In this document: in pieces, positions 23,802 to 34,106 of the stretch
How the letters are laid out: each line of letters opens with the position of its first letter
How positions within the stretch are numbered: position 1 is the first letter of the stretch
Assembly (NCBI GenBank): GCA_946406115.1
Contig: OX291546.1
Location: 14,749,019-14,813,018 of the forward strand
Length of the DNA stretch: 64,000 bases
Source: Apoda limacodes
Lineage: Eukaryota > Arthropoda > Insecta > Lepidoptera > Limacodidae
Direction: 5' to 3'
Program-made: the position numbers and the translations under genes
Notes under the pieces: generated by a model
What the model saw: only the letters and a program-made list of their open reading frames with translations
The model's database searches: none
Told to the model about the DNA's origin: nothing

Positions 23802-23929
23802 CTGGTGTGGGATCTGAGGAAGTTGTCGTTTCTTGGGACTGGTGGTTGGAGTAGCAGTGGCGGAGCGCGATTGGAAGCGTGGGGCGTACGCGTGCGTCGG
23901 CAACCGCGCGTTTTCACGCTCATCGCCCA
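23802..23929 (-). CDS. Rim: Rim E15: exon with the RIM-BP-type PxxP motif
   Basis: Acceptor is GATGGTATTACAG|TG and donor is CACCAG|GTACAA. Encodes VGDERENARLPTHAY to SPKKRQLPQIPHQ. RQLPQIP fits RxxPxxP, the class of motif through which RIM binds the SH3 domains of RIM-BP and so helps tether calcium channels. Phase 1 in, phase 0 out; it must be kept or skipped together with E14 to preserve frame. Confidence 0.92.
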
Positions 23930-24418
23930 CTGTAATACCATCGATAACACTTCGCATTAATACACTTCTGTACCTACTTACTGGCTTAACTAACCTTTAA
24001 CATTTAACTATTGCTTACTTTTATGGTAAAATTTTCATTAAAAGTTAGTAGAATATGAGTTTAATTAACTAAATAATTTTGTAACAGATAATAATTGTAA
24101 TTATGAACATGCATATATTCTCAACAGATGCGAAATGTTTAAGAGATTGACGAATAAGACAAACTGCGCATGTATAAATTCAAAATTTCAAGTAGGTAGA
24201 TAAGTAGCGTGCTTAGAGGAACGGAGGGTTAGGTTAGTGTAAGATGCGAGAAACAAAAAGTGTTAAAGGTAGAAAGCGAGGAAGTTAAGAGAGAGTAGTA
24301 AAGTGGTGATGAGCGGATGCAACGAGATGGTGCGTGTCCCGAGTGTTCCGTGCGGGGTGGGACCCGCGGAGTGACGGTCCGAGCGGTAGCCCGGAGCCAG
24401 CACAGACGGACGCGGCAC

Positions 24419-24548
24419 CTGTGTAGCGCCAGCCGTCGCGGTCCGCGGGCGGCGACAGCGACCGTCGCGGCGATTTGCTGCGTGCGCGCGTCGCACGCCC
24501 CCCGCCCCCTGCCGCTGACTGCGACCGCGCTACGCTGTATCCGCCACT
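24419..24548 (-). CDS. Rim: Rim E14: Arg/Ser-rich linker exon
   Basis: Acceptor is CCTTGTCAG|AGTGGC and donor is TACACAG|GTGCCG (a weak donor). Encodes SGGYSVARSQSAAGGGGRAT, then ARSKSPRRSLSPP and GWRYT, an RS/SP-rich stretch typical of the RIM linker. GC-rich, with several overlapping open frames on both strands; this frame is chosen because its phase fits E13 (0) and E15 (1). It ends with one base that makes a Val codon with E15. Confidence 0.82.
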
Positions 24549-25762
24549 CTGACAAGGTATACCAGTCGTAAAAACTTTACTATTCACTAGTTTACACACA
24601 ATTCTCTATTAGCTATCAAAAAATAACTATGCCTAGTGGCTAGTATGTAAATATGCTTGCGGGCAATAACTGGGGTTCTTGAGTTTTTGAGAACATAAAA
24701 ATGGCATTATATATTAATATTTGGTATTAATCTTCTCAGTCTATTTATAGGGGAGATTGAGGGGATTTGAAACAAAGGTGATTTGAAACAGTACTGATTT
24801 CACGGAACTTAAAACCAGGGCTTAATATAACGTTACTATCCTTTTATCGCTATTCGTCAAAAAGTTGTGAAAGACGCCTTATAAAGTTATATTCCTAAAT
24901 GTTAGATGGCTATACAGTTATTATCTTGGCTCCATTGCTCTATGCACAGCGTAAATTTACAAATAAAAGTATCATAACGTTATGTGTCATCTCTTTTGCA
25001 CTCACATTTCTCGTCGCTAAAGTCATCCATCGCTTTGCTTTTGGTGCTTTTACGCATCGCGCGCGTGACTAGTGTACACAGCAGACATTAAGTGCAGTAT
25101 AGTGACGAGAAGTAGGTACCAGGAAATGGCAACAGCGCAATAACTTTATTCATAACGTTATCTACCGGTGAATTATTTCGTTTTTATTTCTTTATGTTTC
25201 TATAACAGTTTTATTATTATAACGTTATGATAGCGCTATAACAACAAAACAAATTGATTATAACGATACACAACACAATATAGCGCTATATTTTAAAACG
25301 TTATTAAGGTCTGCTTAAAACCATTAGCGAGTTGGTAAGGTCAGTTTTCAAACACTTCCCTCCGCCCGCTGACGTGTCAGTTCGCGTCGGTGGCGTAAGT
25401 CGCGCAGTTGTGGAGTTCTGCGTGCCATGTGACAAAAATCGTAAAAAGTAAGATTTTAACGTTTTTGTACACTGCCTATATTTTGATAAGGGTTTTGTTT
25501 TTTGGTTTAATTTATATATGTTTCGGAAGCTCATTGACTAAAGATTTATTATGTATATTTGGTATAATTGATTTCTATGTATGTGCTTCTTGATTGTGGA
25601 ATTAATAAAAATTGGGAGGTTTTTTGTTGCTGAGGAGATTTGAAACAGGCTGTTTCAACTCTCCTCGTTTTCAATTTTATACCAGGCAGCAGTCAATAAA
25701 TAATGGGCACAAAAAATAATGTTTTTTTTGTTGATTTAATTTGTTTATTTTGTTTCAGCATG

Positions 25763-26220
25763 CCTACTGATTATAAAAAAAGGACTGACTGAGGTATGGC
25801 GAGTCGCGAAATATATGATCTCGCAGCAGAAGAAGTAACTTTGCGACACAAAAGTCTCCATGACACGGCTTCGAGTTACAACCTAAACCACACCTCCCTC
25901 TACAGTTATATTAAAAAAAAACCGACTTATGAAGCTAAAGAAACGGCGACTGTTGGATATTCCGAAAAGATTGTTTTTACAGCTTCAGAGAAAAAGGTAC
26001 CCTACTCTACCCTATCTTCTAAACTGCGCTGCTGCTAACTTTAGCCGAAGAACTGAGGATGTCAGAAGTTTTGGCTCTAGGTTGGCTGTAGAATATTATA
26101 AAAAAATCCTTCTTTTTGGACTGAACATGAAATGGCTGGAGAGTTTTGGCTTAACCAATGCTAGACTAATTACCGCCCCTACATCTTATTTGATTGGAAA
26201 TTCGCAAGGCGTGTGACCCC
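25763..26220 (+). pseudogene. Transposase N-terminus, pipsqueak HTH plus CENPB-type HTH, broken
   Basis: Starts after an acceptor-like TTTTGTTTCAG with MPTDYKKRTD, a TGA, then IYDLAAEEVTLRHKSLHDTA and SYNLNHTSLYSYIKKK (pipsqueak-type HTH). After a frameshift it continues TEDVRSFGSRLAVEYYKKI, MKWLESFGLTNARL and TSYLIGN, the CENPB-type HTH of pogo/jerky-like transposases. One internal stop, at least one frameshift and no DDE catalytic region. Confidence 0.8.
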
Positions 26221-26327
26221 TGCGACCCGCGGGCTACGGTCAAAACATATCAAAAAAATCAGTTTTCTCTAAGACGTCACCGGTGCGGTGCTCGGTGCAT
26301 CGCTGTTTACGATCCTTGTCGCGCGAA

Positions 26328-26540
26328 AGTATGGCGTCTCGAAATTACGCGTACTCTAACATGAAGTACCTTGATATGGTGCAATTAGGTCCCGGAATCT
26401 GGGTACAAAACATTTACGACGGTCTTAAGCCCGTAAAAGTATGAAGGAAAATGTACAATCATTGAATTTCTTCAAACGAACAAGTTGTCTCTAGCTGAGC
26501 GAGTCAATGACCTGTACGACGTAGGCATGCGTAGGTAAGT
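26328..26540 (+). pseudogene. Possible remnant of a second transposon HTH, low confidence
   Basis: A broken frame reads MASRNYAYSNMKYLDMV and, after lesions, AERVNDLYDVGMRR. The YSNxEYxDMV pattern recalls N-terminal HTH domains of some insect transposon proteins. Too short and broken to be sure. Confidence 0.25.
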
Positions 26541-27496
26541 AGGTAACTTACTCGTGGCGCTACTACTGTTTTCACGCACTTTGCGGATATTACAGTATTA
26601 CTTTAAGAGATATAAAGCTGATTAAGTTGTTGATGAATAGTACTTTGTAAAGCGAACCACCCATCCACGGCATTTAAACGATTAAAATTTAACGGTGTAT
26701 ATATATATGAGAATGTAAAACATTTTGTTTATCTGACTGTTATTTTAATTAATGTTACGAATAGAACGTTATAGTACTTTTAATTACTTAAGGAGTTGAT
26801 TATTTTTATTGGACCTATTGTTACCTACTTAACTGATATATCAGTACAAAATATTAATAAAAAAGGTTGTTTTGTACTTGAAAAGTTTTATTTTAATAAA
26901 TACCTTTAAATAATATCATCATTTTTATTTAACAGCCCTTAATACTTATCAAAATCATATGTTTCAACTCTCCTTGACCCCTGTTTCATCTTACCTCGGT
27001 ATGAGGAGTGTTGAAACAAGTTGACTTGTTACGGTTTAGTCAACTTTTCACCACAGTATTTAACGCTTAAATGTTTTTCATATTAGGCATTAGCAAGTGT
27101 TAAGAATGACCTATCGGTTGGTACTAATATCATACGATTTTTGTCTATAGTATTTGGTATATAAAACAAAATTTCAAAATTGTTTCAACTCCCCTCGGTC
27201 CCCCTATACTAGCGCAATTTGGGCACACAGGCTAAACTAGTGAATACTGTTCACCCAAATCAGGCGATTCAAAATCTATACCTAGTTTGGGTTTTGGCTG
27301 TTTGCCAAAAGATTCCGATTTGGATACACCACCGAACTTTATTTAGATACCCATTTTCGAATAGATGTATTTTGTATATTTACAAACCGCAACATGTTTG
27401 GACTAAACTTGAGAACCACGTCATGTTTATTTCAGTCAAACTACTTTAGTATCAAAACTACTGATGACTGTAAAATTTGGAAGTCGAGTTGCTTAC

Positions 27497-27583
27497 CCGT
27501 TCCCTGTTCATCCCGGCGGCGCGAACGCGTCCCGCTGGGGACATGTCTCGTCGGCTACATCTCGTGTTGTCCATATCCATTCG
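27497..27583 (-). CDS. Rim: Rim E13: 87-nt basic cassette-type exon
   Basis: Acceptor is GATATTTTTGCAG|CGAATG and donor is GAACGG|GTAAGC, both strong. Encodes RMDMDNTRCSRRDMSPAGRV and a short basic tail, 29 codons in all. Phase 0 at both ends and a multiple of three, so it is a plausible cassette exon. Its place in the gene is inferred from splice signals, phase and Arg/Ser-Pro content similar to neighbouring exons. A plus-strand open frame covering it is a shadow. Confidence 0.8.
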
Positions 27584-28109
27584 CTGCAAAAATATCATAA
27601 TGAAGACGACATGTCTAAGAAGCCACTTGACATAAAAAGTGATTTAATTTTGAAAAAAGTAGCTAGATTCCTGTCTGATACAAAATTCACATACAGAAAC
27701 CCAAAAAAATATACTATCGAACCTGTTAGAGTTAAGTTTTTGAAATCTTTAATTTATTAGAAATAATACAAAAAATTTCTATCAGATTTAAAATTCTTAA
27801 TCGTATAAAGGTTCCGTACCGATTTCAGTCTTCATTAGATAAGTCAGAATAGGTATATTTTTTTTAATATACAGATCTCGAAAGCCATACGATGCTAAAC
27901 ACGCTACGTGATGGAGCGTAATTCTCTAGAATTCTGTTCATTTGGCAACAGTAGTTAACGAAGCTGAAAACTGAAAAATTTACTAAATCGTTTTGACCAA
28001 ACCTGAAATATTCAGTGGAAGTGAATTTTAACAGACAGTTATGTATCTCCACTCAAAATATCGTCAACATCACGGCCAAGCATTCCAGAACCAAATTTAC
28101 CAGAAAAAA

Positions 28110-28526
28110 ACTACCATTTAGTCTACATAATTTGCGTTTCTTGGGGTTTAAAGGTCATATGATGCTCATGTACACTGAGTCACATAAGTATTTAAAATAT
28201 AGTTCATATCAATATTTATTATTCACACATTTTTTACTTAAGTGTACCTACCCTTTAGCCTGCATAGTTTGCGTATCTTGGGGTTTAAAGGTCATATGAT
28301 GCGCATGTACACTGAGTCATATAAGTATTTAAAATATGGTTCATATCAATATTTATTATTCACACATTTTTACTTAAGTGTACCTACCCTTTAGCCTGCA
28401 TAGTTTGCGTAACTTGGGGTTTAAAGGTCATATGATGCGCATGTACACTGAGTCACATAAGTATTTAAAATATGGTTCATATCAATATTTATTATTCACA
28501 CTTTTTTTACTTAAGTGTACCTACTT
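28110..28526 (+). repeat. Tandem repeat, three units of about 135-140 bp
   Basis: Three consecutive copies of a unit running from TTGCGTATCTTGGGGTTTAA through GGTCATATGATGCGCATG and CATATCAATATTTATTATTC to TTACTTAAGTGTACCTAC, with few differences. Lies in the E13/E12 intron. The high identity suggests a recent duplication. Confidence 0.92.
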
Positions 28527-28949
28527 AGAAATTAGCCAATTCCCGGTTCAAATAAAAACTAATCGGTGAACGCGCGCTAACGCATGATACATGACCTTGA
28601 AAACCCAAGAATCGTAATTCGTACCTACTGTACATGATTATAATGCAAAACATCTTAAGAATAGATCAGGTTGTAGGTGACATCTACACGTCCCAAAATT
28701 TTCTGCAGTAGGATTAGTTTCGCGCTTTAGTGTTGTATCCGAATAGACAAGGTAACAGATGCCCCCCCTAGGTTCCCATAATTGGCTTAAAATAAACATG
28801 TTTACTATATTAAAATTACATTTTCTATTAGGTCTGCCCCCCAATCCAAAAGCTGGCTACGCCCATGCTGATGAGAGTTTTTGCGCCGATATTTTTAGAA
28901 CTGTCAATTGTATTCGGAAATTGTTTGTCCAAATGTAGATGATTTGTAC

Positions 28950-29108
28950 CTCGACAGGGGGTGGAGGACTGGAGCTGGAGGCAAGACTGGAGAGCGAATG
29001 GTGTCTTCTCAGCTCGCATTCGCTGGGCGTGTCGGAATCCGAGAGACGAGACGTGGACGTTGACGGTGGCGACAGGTGTTCTCCATCCGCTTCGTCCTCG
29101 CGATATCG
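28950..29108 (-). CDS. Rim: Rim E12: Ser-rich linker exon
   Basis: Acceptor is TTTATTGATTAG|CGATAT and donor is CTGTCGAG|GTACAA. Encodes 53 residues: an acidic start (RYREDEADGEHLSPP), then SDSDTPSECELRRHHSLSSL and a Ser/Pro tail. Unstructured linker between C2A and C2B. Both ends are phase 0 and the length is a multiple of three, so it can be skipped without shifting the frame. Confidence 0.88.
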
Positions 29109-29654
29109 CTAATCAATAAACAATTTTCATAATCAATATTGTCTTTTTACAGTACCTTTTGATAGTGATTATTGTAATTGTTAGCAACATAGAAAATAAT
29201 TACTAGGTACTTCTATAATTTCATTCAATTTTATTTTGTTTTTGAGTACAAACTTTTCAAGGGCATTTGCATAGTAGGGTAGGTATCGCATGGCTGGAGT
29301 GATTTTCATTCAAACAAGAATACGCTTTGACCACATATTATGCCCCCATTACACAATCCAACTGTGCTTTCAGCTGCGGCGTGGAACCAACAGAGACGTC
29401 AGGACTGGTGGGCAAGCGGGCAGGTGGGTCATCTTGTGGCGTGAATTTGAAGTCTTTATCACCCATACGTGTAGGGCAAGGCTATGGGTTAGTAGTTGGC
29501 CGATTATGTATGTTCAACCTTTTACATGTAAAAAGGCAGTTCGAGAGTGTTCGAATGTTGTTTCGTGTTGGCGCGCCAATATAGATAAATTGTGCAGCTG
29601 GCATTCAACCTTTCACGTGTCAAGAGATAGTTGGTGAGAGATAGATAGTAGAGA

Positions 29655-29728
29655 GAGTTTGGTGATGTTGGTTGGTTGGATAATGTCCACTGCTGGACAT
29701 AGGCCTATCCCACCGTAAAATTTGTTTT
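29655..29728 (-). repeat. RTE 3'-end fragment
   Basis: ATGTCCACTGCTGGACATAG followed by GCCTATCCCACC is the reverse complement of the RTE 3' terminus (compare CTTATGTCCAGCAGTGGACC at about 21267). Only the last about 70 bp remain. Confidence 0.65.
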
Positions 29729-29856
29729 AAAGTCATCAGCGTCGGTGCCATTATGTATCTTAGGTACCGCCTGTCCATTAGACTAAACACATTTTAATTT
29801 TGTACTTGTGCACATAAATTGTATACATGGACGTATTCACATTTATTGTAACTTAC

Positions 29857-29991
29857 GTTAAAGTAGGACTCTTCATGTGGTTTTAAGGTGTACCAGTTGG
29901 GTTCGTGATTCATGACAACATTGTCGAGGTCTAGTAAAATTTCACCAAGGAAATCGTTTGGTCCGTAACGATTTAAGTCCCACACCGTAAC
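29857..29991 (-). CDS. Rim: Rim E11: C2A domain, second part
   Basis: Acceptor is CTTGTTACAG|GTTACG and donor is TTTAAC|GTAAGT. Encodes VTVWDLNRYGPNDFLGEILL to HEPNWYTLKPHEE, the last strands of C2A. The VWD...NDFLGE run is the C2 loop-3 region, and WYTL is the closing strand. 45 codons, phase 0 at both ends. Confidence 0.95.
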
Positions 29992-30118
29992 CTGTAACAA
30001 GATTTCTTTTAGTCTACTGGTTCTCCTCGGTCTATGTTCTATATATGGTCCATCTCCCTGCTAAATTAGCATTAACTTAAAAATTGTCAATTCTTTCAAC
30101 AATTGATAAATAATAAAG

Positions 30119-30280
30119 ATTTTTATACCACTTAGGTGGCAATCAAGCTGGTAAGCGGTCACCGTAGTCTATGGACGCTTGCAACTCCTGGGGCATCATT
30201 CGCGCGTTGCCGGCCCTTCAAATATCTAATAACTTCTTTCTTGTAGAACCCAATACTGTAGTCCTAAAGATAAGTGTACT
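30119..30280 (-). mobile_element. Family A non-LTR 3' end, copy 2
   Basis: Reading on plus: TTTTTATACCACTTAGGTGG, GGTAAGCGGTCACCGTAGTC and CTTGCAACTCC, the reverse complement of the family A 3' tail at 660-786. Short 5'-truncated insertion in the E11/E10 intron, same orientation as Rim. Confidence 0.8.
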
Positions 30281-30657
30281 TCACACACATTTATACATAT
30301 ATTTTATCAATTGTTAAAGGAATTTCTTACTCCAACCCGTAGTTATACCTTGTTTTTGGGTTAGGGCTATCCACCACTATCATTTGTTTTTTTTATTTAT
30401 TATTGAATAAATAAACATTATTAGCAGCCCAGGCAGGAAGGAGGTATGGAAGTTCAAACCCCTTGGATAGTCCTGGTTCCGCCTATAGCATAGACACCTT
30501 CAAGACACTAAGATATATTTTTTATAATAAGGAAAAGTGTAGAGTAGACTTTGTCTGTCTCTGAGATCCTGAATGTTTTATATAATTCTTGTATTTCTTT
30601 AAAAAGACCAAGATCATTAAATAAATAATCTGTACAAATATTAAGAATTCCACTTAC

Positions 30658-30903
30658 TTCTAAAGTTCTTTTCTTGATGTCAGTGATTCTGATACCGCAG
30701 TAGACGAAGGTCTGATTCCACCGTGGCTCTAGGGTGTTGGCCAAGGTTTTGGTACGGCGCTTGCTCTTCTCGCTTTTGTCGGGCAGGAGGAATATTTTGG
30801 CGTACGGACACCGAGGAGCACCATCGGGACGAGGGGATAACCCACTCGCTGACACAACTGTCACAAGTAGCTGTAGTGCGCTTATGTCGAAGTATACTTT
30901 CAA
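30658..30903 (-). CDS. Rim: Rim E10: C2A domain, first part
   Basis: Acceptor is TTCTTTCATGCAG|TTG and donor is TTAGAA|GTAAGT. Encodes 82 residues of C2A from LKVYFD through the polybasic strand KSEKSKRRTKTLANTLEPRW. The RRTKT...LEPxWNQTF signature is typical of RIM C2A. As in RIM generally, the loops are not a full set of calcium-coordinating aspartates. A retrotransposon 3' end begins only about 20 nt upstream of this acceptor. Phase 0 at both ends. Confidence 0.95.
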
Positions 30904-30924
30904 CTGCATGAAAGAAAATATAGT

Positions 30925-31110
30925 TTTTTATACCACTTAGGTGGCAAACAGTCCGCCTAATGGTAAGCAGTCACCGCAGCTTATATACGCTTGCAACACC
31001 TGGGTCATCATTAGCACATTGACAAACCTTCAAATATCAAATAATTTCTTTTTGAAAGAACCCCATACTGTAGTTAGCGTTCGCGGGAGAAAGTTTTTCT
31101 GAAACCGCAC
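30925..31110 (-). mobile_element. Family A non-LTR 3' end, copy 3, next to a splice acceptor
   Basis: TTTTTTATACCACTTAGGTG, GTAAGCAGTCACCGCAGC and the RT-tail relic up to about 31110. Its A-tail lies about 20 nt from the E10 acceptor (30904), so the branch point used for the C2A exon may lie inside the insertion. Same orientation as Rim. Confidence 0.82.
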
Positions 31111-31323
31111 TGTACGTGACAATTTAGGTAAGGTGTAAGTCAAGGTAAAATAATGCATATTTTTGAATAATTTCAAAGTGTCGTGCAGAATCACACGTAT
31201 GTCGCGTAGGTACTTTACACATCGCTTTAGATTTTAAAATACATCTGTTAAAATATTTCTAAGAACTTACTATATACTGTAGACACAGACAGTTATGATG
31301 TATTCTTTGGATGTTCTGTTTAC

Positions 31324-31460
31324 CTGTATCCGTCCAGCGACGCTGGCATTGTGGTGGCCGTGTCGCTGCGAGCGGCGGCGTGCGTGCACGTCGGGCGAGC
31401 CGGGTGACGTCACCAATACGCTCGGCTTCTCGCATCCGCCCATCGTCTCCGTGTACACCT
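31324..31460 (-). CDS. Rim: Rim E9: PDZ-to-C2A linker
   Basis: Acceptor is AAATGTTCAG|AG and donor is GATACAG|GTAAAC. Encodes EVYTETMGGCEKPSVLVTSP, then a basic RRRSQRHGH segment ending GRIQ, which joins the first beta strand of C2A in E10. Such linkers between PDZ and C2A in RIM are unstructured. Phase 1 in, phase 0 out. Confidence 0.93.
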
Positions 31461-31786
31461 CTGAACATTTGCTTCTTATTAATCTAACAGTGTCTAAATA
31501 ATTAGGTAGCTTCGAATTGAAACATAGATTTACAGATATACATTTGACTACGTTGAATAGATTTCTGATAGAAGACATTTGAAGAAGAGATATTTCAGAT
31601 TTTGATTAACACCCTAGATACCAAAATTGTCCCGTTAAGGTCGAAACAAAAACAATACCTTGGGCGTTAGTTATTGAATATTCAAAAGGGTTAATCAATT
31701 TTAAAATTTCTGGATTTTGGTCATAACGCTATTTACGTCTTTCTTACTTTTGCGTGTTGGTATTTTAAAGTCTTTTTCCTACTTAC

Positions 31787-31951
31787 CTTTGTGTGTTCTC
31801 CAAGAGTGTGGTAATGGGCGCGCAGCGTTAAGCGGGCGGGACACGACGAGCTCAACGTGCGAGTCGTGCTTGCTGTCAGCAACCACCGCTGCTACCTCCT
31901 CCGCACTCCGACCCTGTAGTGGCACTCCATTCCACTGCATTACCTCATCAC
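31787..31951 (-). CDS. Rim: Rim E8: PDZ domain, second part
   Basis: Acceptor is GTGTGACAACAG|GT and donor is CACAAAG|GTAAGT. Begins GDEVMQWNGVPLQGRSAEEV, the typical PDZ beta-D/alpha-B region, and ends with the last strand HVELVVSRP. It starts and ends in phase 1, so in principle it could be skipped in frame, but skipping would destroy the PDZ fold. Confidence 0.95.
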
Positions 31952-32025
31952 CTGTTGTCACACCAAAAAATTACAAGGAAATCGAAATGACGGACTTACA
32001 GACTTAGCAACTAAATTCTACTAAC

Positions 32026-32242
32026 CTATTCTTAACTGTCCTTCTAAATCAGCTATGGAACCCTTTTTGACCTTCTCAACTACTGCTCCTCGGGTGCCAT
32101 CAGGTAGTAGTTTACCGCCTATGACCTTTAACCCCAGTATTGCTGCTGAGGAGTGGGAGCTTCCTTCAACGACACTCTTGCGCAGTACCATATGGCCGAC
32201 CATACGAGAGCCGTCGGCCGACACCTGCCAGCTCAGCGGAAA
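32026..32242 (-). CDS. Rim: Rim E7: PDZ domain, first part
   Basis: Acceptor is AATGTGGCAG|TTTCCG and donor is AGAATAG|GTTAGT. Encodes the first two thirds of the PDZ domain. A SSAAILGLKVIGGK segment occupies the carboxylate-binding-loop region as in RIM, followed by AVVEKVKKGSIADLEGQLRI. In RIM this domain binds the C-termini of ELKS/Bruchpilot-type scaffolds and voltage-gated calcium channels. The intron interrupts the conserved GD dipeptide (phase 1), which E8 completes. Confidence 0.95.
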
Positions 32243-32716
32243 CTGCCACATTAGGAACATTTATAGCACATTTTAGGTATGTAGGGAATAACAGTAATTT
32301 AAATGTTAAGTACTAAATCTTTCTGAATTAAATCTCAGTACTTAAGAGATTTACAGAAGTGAAAAGATGTCGTAAAGAACACGTAAGTGCACAGAACATT
32401 GGTAAGTATGTCACATGCGCTCCAATGCTAACATGCTGCAGCCAAACACAAACACATTTTCCTTTTCACGTCTTACCAAATTTTAAGGGTTGTTCGTTAT
32501 TTTGTTTTTTTTTTCAAATGACAACATTACTAGAATGTACGGGGACGTGTGAACAATATAATAGAAATGCAATAAGTTAAATCTGAGTGCGGTTATCCTG
32601 GCTTAGAAATTCAAAACTGTAACGGTCAATTGTATTGAAGGCATACGAAAACAATATGATCAACTAGGTAAATATAAGATATTATGTAGGTATGTATATG
32701 CTGTATTATTGGCTAC

Positions 32717-33255
32717 CTTAGGGCAGTCGCCCCTGTTTGAATCTTCGCTGGAGGTGAACGTACTGGAAGTATCGATGCCAGAGTCCTTAGTGGCAGAGTC
32801 TTGGCTAGTCTGCCTCTCGGACTCCCACCGCAGCGTGGCCCAGTCCTGTGGGCCGCACGATGCGTCCCGCCCTCCTCTCGGAAACGTGGCCGCACCTTCA
32901 TGCCCATCGAACCGCACAGTCTTTTTTCTTCTCTCCGTAAAACGTCTATTGTCTGACGAATCTTCCCATAAATAGGCACTCTTATACGCAGCTCGCTCGT
33001 GACGAGGTCCTTCATCTGGCCCATAGGGTCTTAGATAAGGCCCATCGGCCTCATCACGACCGCTCCACCGATAGTCTGTGACAGAATCGAAGCTACGGCC
33101 GCCACTTGGCGCAGACCTCGCAGCCTCATAAGGTCCGCGTGCCTCCGCCTCATAATTTCCCGGCGAATGATTAGTCAAATTGTAATAATTGTTGGCAGTT
33201 ACGTTGACGCTACGCATATGCGGGTGCCGAAGAGCCGCCGATGCTTCTAGTTGTC
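32717..33255 (-). CDS. Rim: Rim E6: linker before the PDZ domain
   Basis: Acceptor is ATTCTTAG|GA and donor is CCTAAG|GTAGCC. Encodes 179 residues of charged, Tyr/Arg-rich linker ending in the conserved acidic Ser/Thr segment QDSATKDSGIDTSSTFTSSE just ahead of PDZ. A basic KKTVRF stretch sits mid-exon. It starts with two bases of a Gly codon (phase 1) and ends in phase 0. Residues about 311-491. A TAA just upstream in frame stops the frame from extending beyond the acceptor. Confidence 0.92.
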
Positions 33256-33809
33256 CTAAGAATGATATCAACATTTAGTAGTAGCTTATGTGTTGATAAT
33301 GCCGATAAGTGTCTCGTCGCATCCTCACCAATACGCGCACGGAACCTATAGGTGTAGTGTTTTAGTGCTTACTCTAGTACCGACTCTGCAGTTGTTTTAA
33401 GCTGTTTTTAGAAAGAACAGACAATCAAATAAAGCAGTGCTCACGCACAAGCGGAAAGAATGTGTTGCCTTTTCCAGTGATGTAGCAAAACACGTACGTA
33501 CTTAGGCGTTTTTTTAAGAAAATTAAATATGTACACATGACAGTAATCTAAAGAAGACGATACGAGTATTAACACACAATTCTTTTCGCCCAAGCATGCA
33601 TCCCTCGCTTGAACCATAAATATATGGATAGAAATTTTATTGCATTTTCTTTTTTTGAAGAACAATAAAGATTTTATATACTTATCTAAATAAGAAGTAT
33701 ATTTGTGGTCCAAGCAATATACACAAACTGGGAAAAGTAGGTATATTTAATTGTTTACAATGACGTATCTGAGCGATATGAAACTAATATTGTGTCAATA
33801 TTTACGTAC

Positions 33810-33855
33810 CTTTATAGAATTTGGAATCGTCATGTAAACTTTTAAATATACTTAA
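33810..33855 (-). CDS. Rim: Rim E5: 46-nt microexon
   Basis: Encodes LSIFKSLHDDSKFYK plus one base. The acceptor is TTAAAATAAG|TTAAGT after a pyrimidine-rich stretch (CTATTCTTCCTTA), and the donor ATAAAG|GTACGT is strong. It starts in phase 0 and ends in phase 1, which is exactly what is needed to bridge E4 and E6. No other frame or nearby acceptor does this. The short length means the call depends on the phase argument and the donor; I do not recognise a motif in it. Confidence 0.65.
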
Positions 33856-34023
33856 CTTATTTTAACAGAAATTATTTTAAATAAGGAAGAATAGGTATTG
33901 CCATAGATCAACAGCCATCACAGTTGGTCGACCAGAGGAAGAAGTAAATTTTGCAGAAACGAATATACATCTAAATTCAGCCAAATTTTACAACGCAAAA
34001 TTCCCGTATAAATTTGCCCTCAC

Positions 34024-34106
34024 CGATAGGAACTTTTTCATTTTCTCATCTAACATGGCCCGGCGCTGATTTCTGGAGGTCTCCGAGCCGCTCTTATTTT
34101 TATGAC
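34024..34106 (-). CDS. Rim: Rim E4: 83-nt basic exon
   Basis: Found by splice signals and phase: acceptor CTGTTTGCAG|GT and donor CTATCG|GTGAGG. In the frame fixed by E3 it reads HKNKSGSETSRNQRRAMLDE followed by KMKKFLS. It is open in that frame and begins in phase 1, as E3 requires. It ends in phase 0, so it cannot join E6 directly without a frameshift, but it joins E5 exactly. Too short for ordinary ORF calling. Assignment rests on phase and splice sites rather than on a recognised domain. Confidence 0.82.

Larger units (their letters stand above)
24748..27206 (+). mobile_element. Decayed pogo/Tigger-like DNA transposon with TIRs
   Basis: Bounded by inverted termini TAGGGGAGATTGAGGGGATT (left) and, reverse-complemented, TAGGGGGACCGAGGGGAGTT (right), each followed by TGAAACA and flanked by TA, the target duplication of this superfamily. 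The same terminal motif also occurs as an inverted pair in the middle (25632-25666) and near the right end (26960-27020). The only coding remnant is the N-terminal half of a psq/CENPB-type transposase (25763-26220); the DDE domain is missing. Sits in the Rim E14/E13 intron. Confidence 0.82.

Noticed and set aside
24229..24599. Several long open frames on both strands around the Rim E14 exon
   Set aside because: GC-rich Arg/Ser codons keep all frames open; only the frame fitting E13 and E15 phases and the RS/SP content is retained.
27464..27760. 98-codon plus-strand open frame (YPFPVHPGGANASRWG...)
   Set aside because: Its GC-rich part is the antisense of Rim E13, which has strong minus-strand splice sites; no family recognised for the plus frame.
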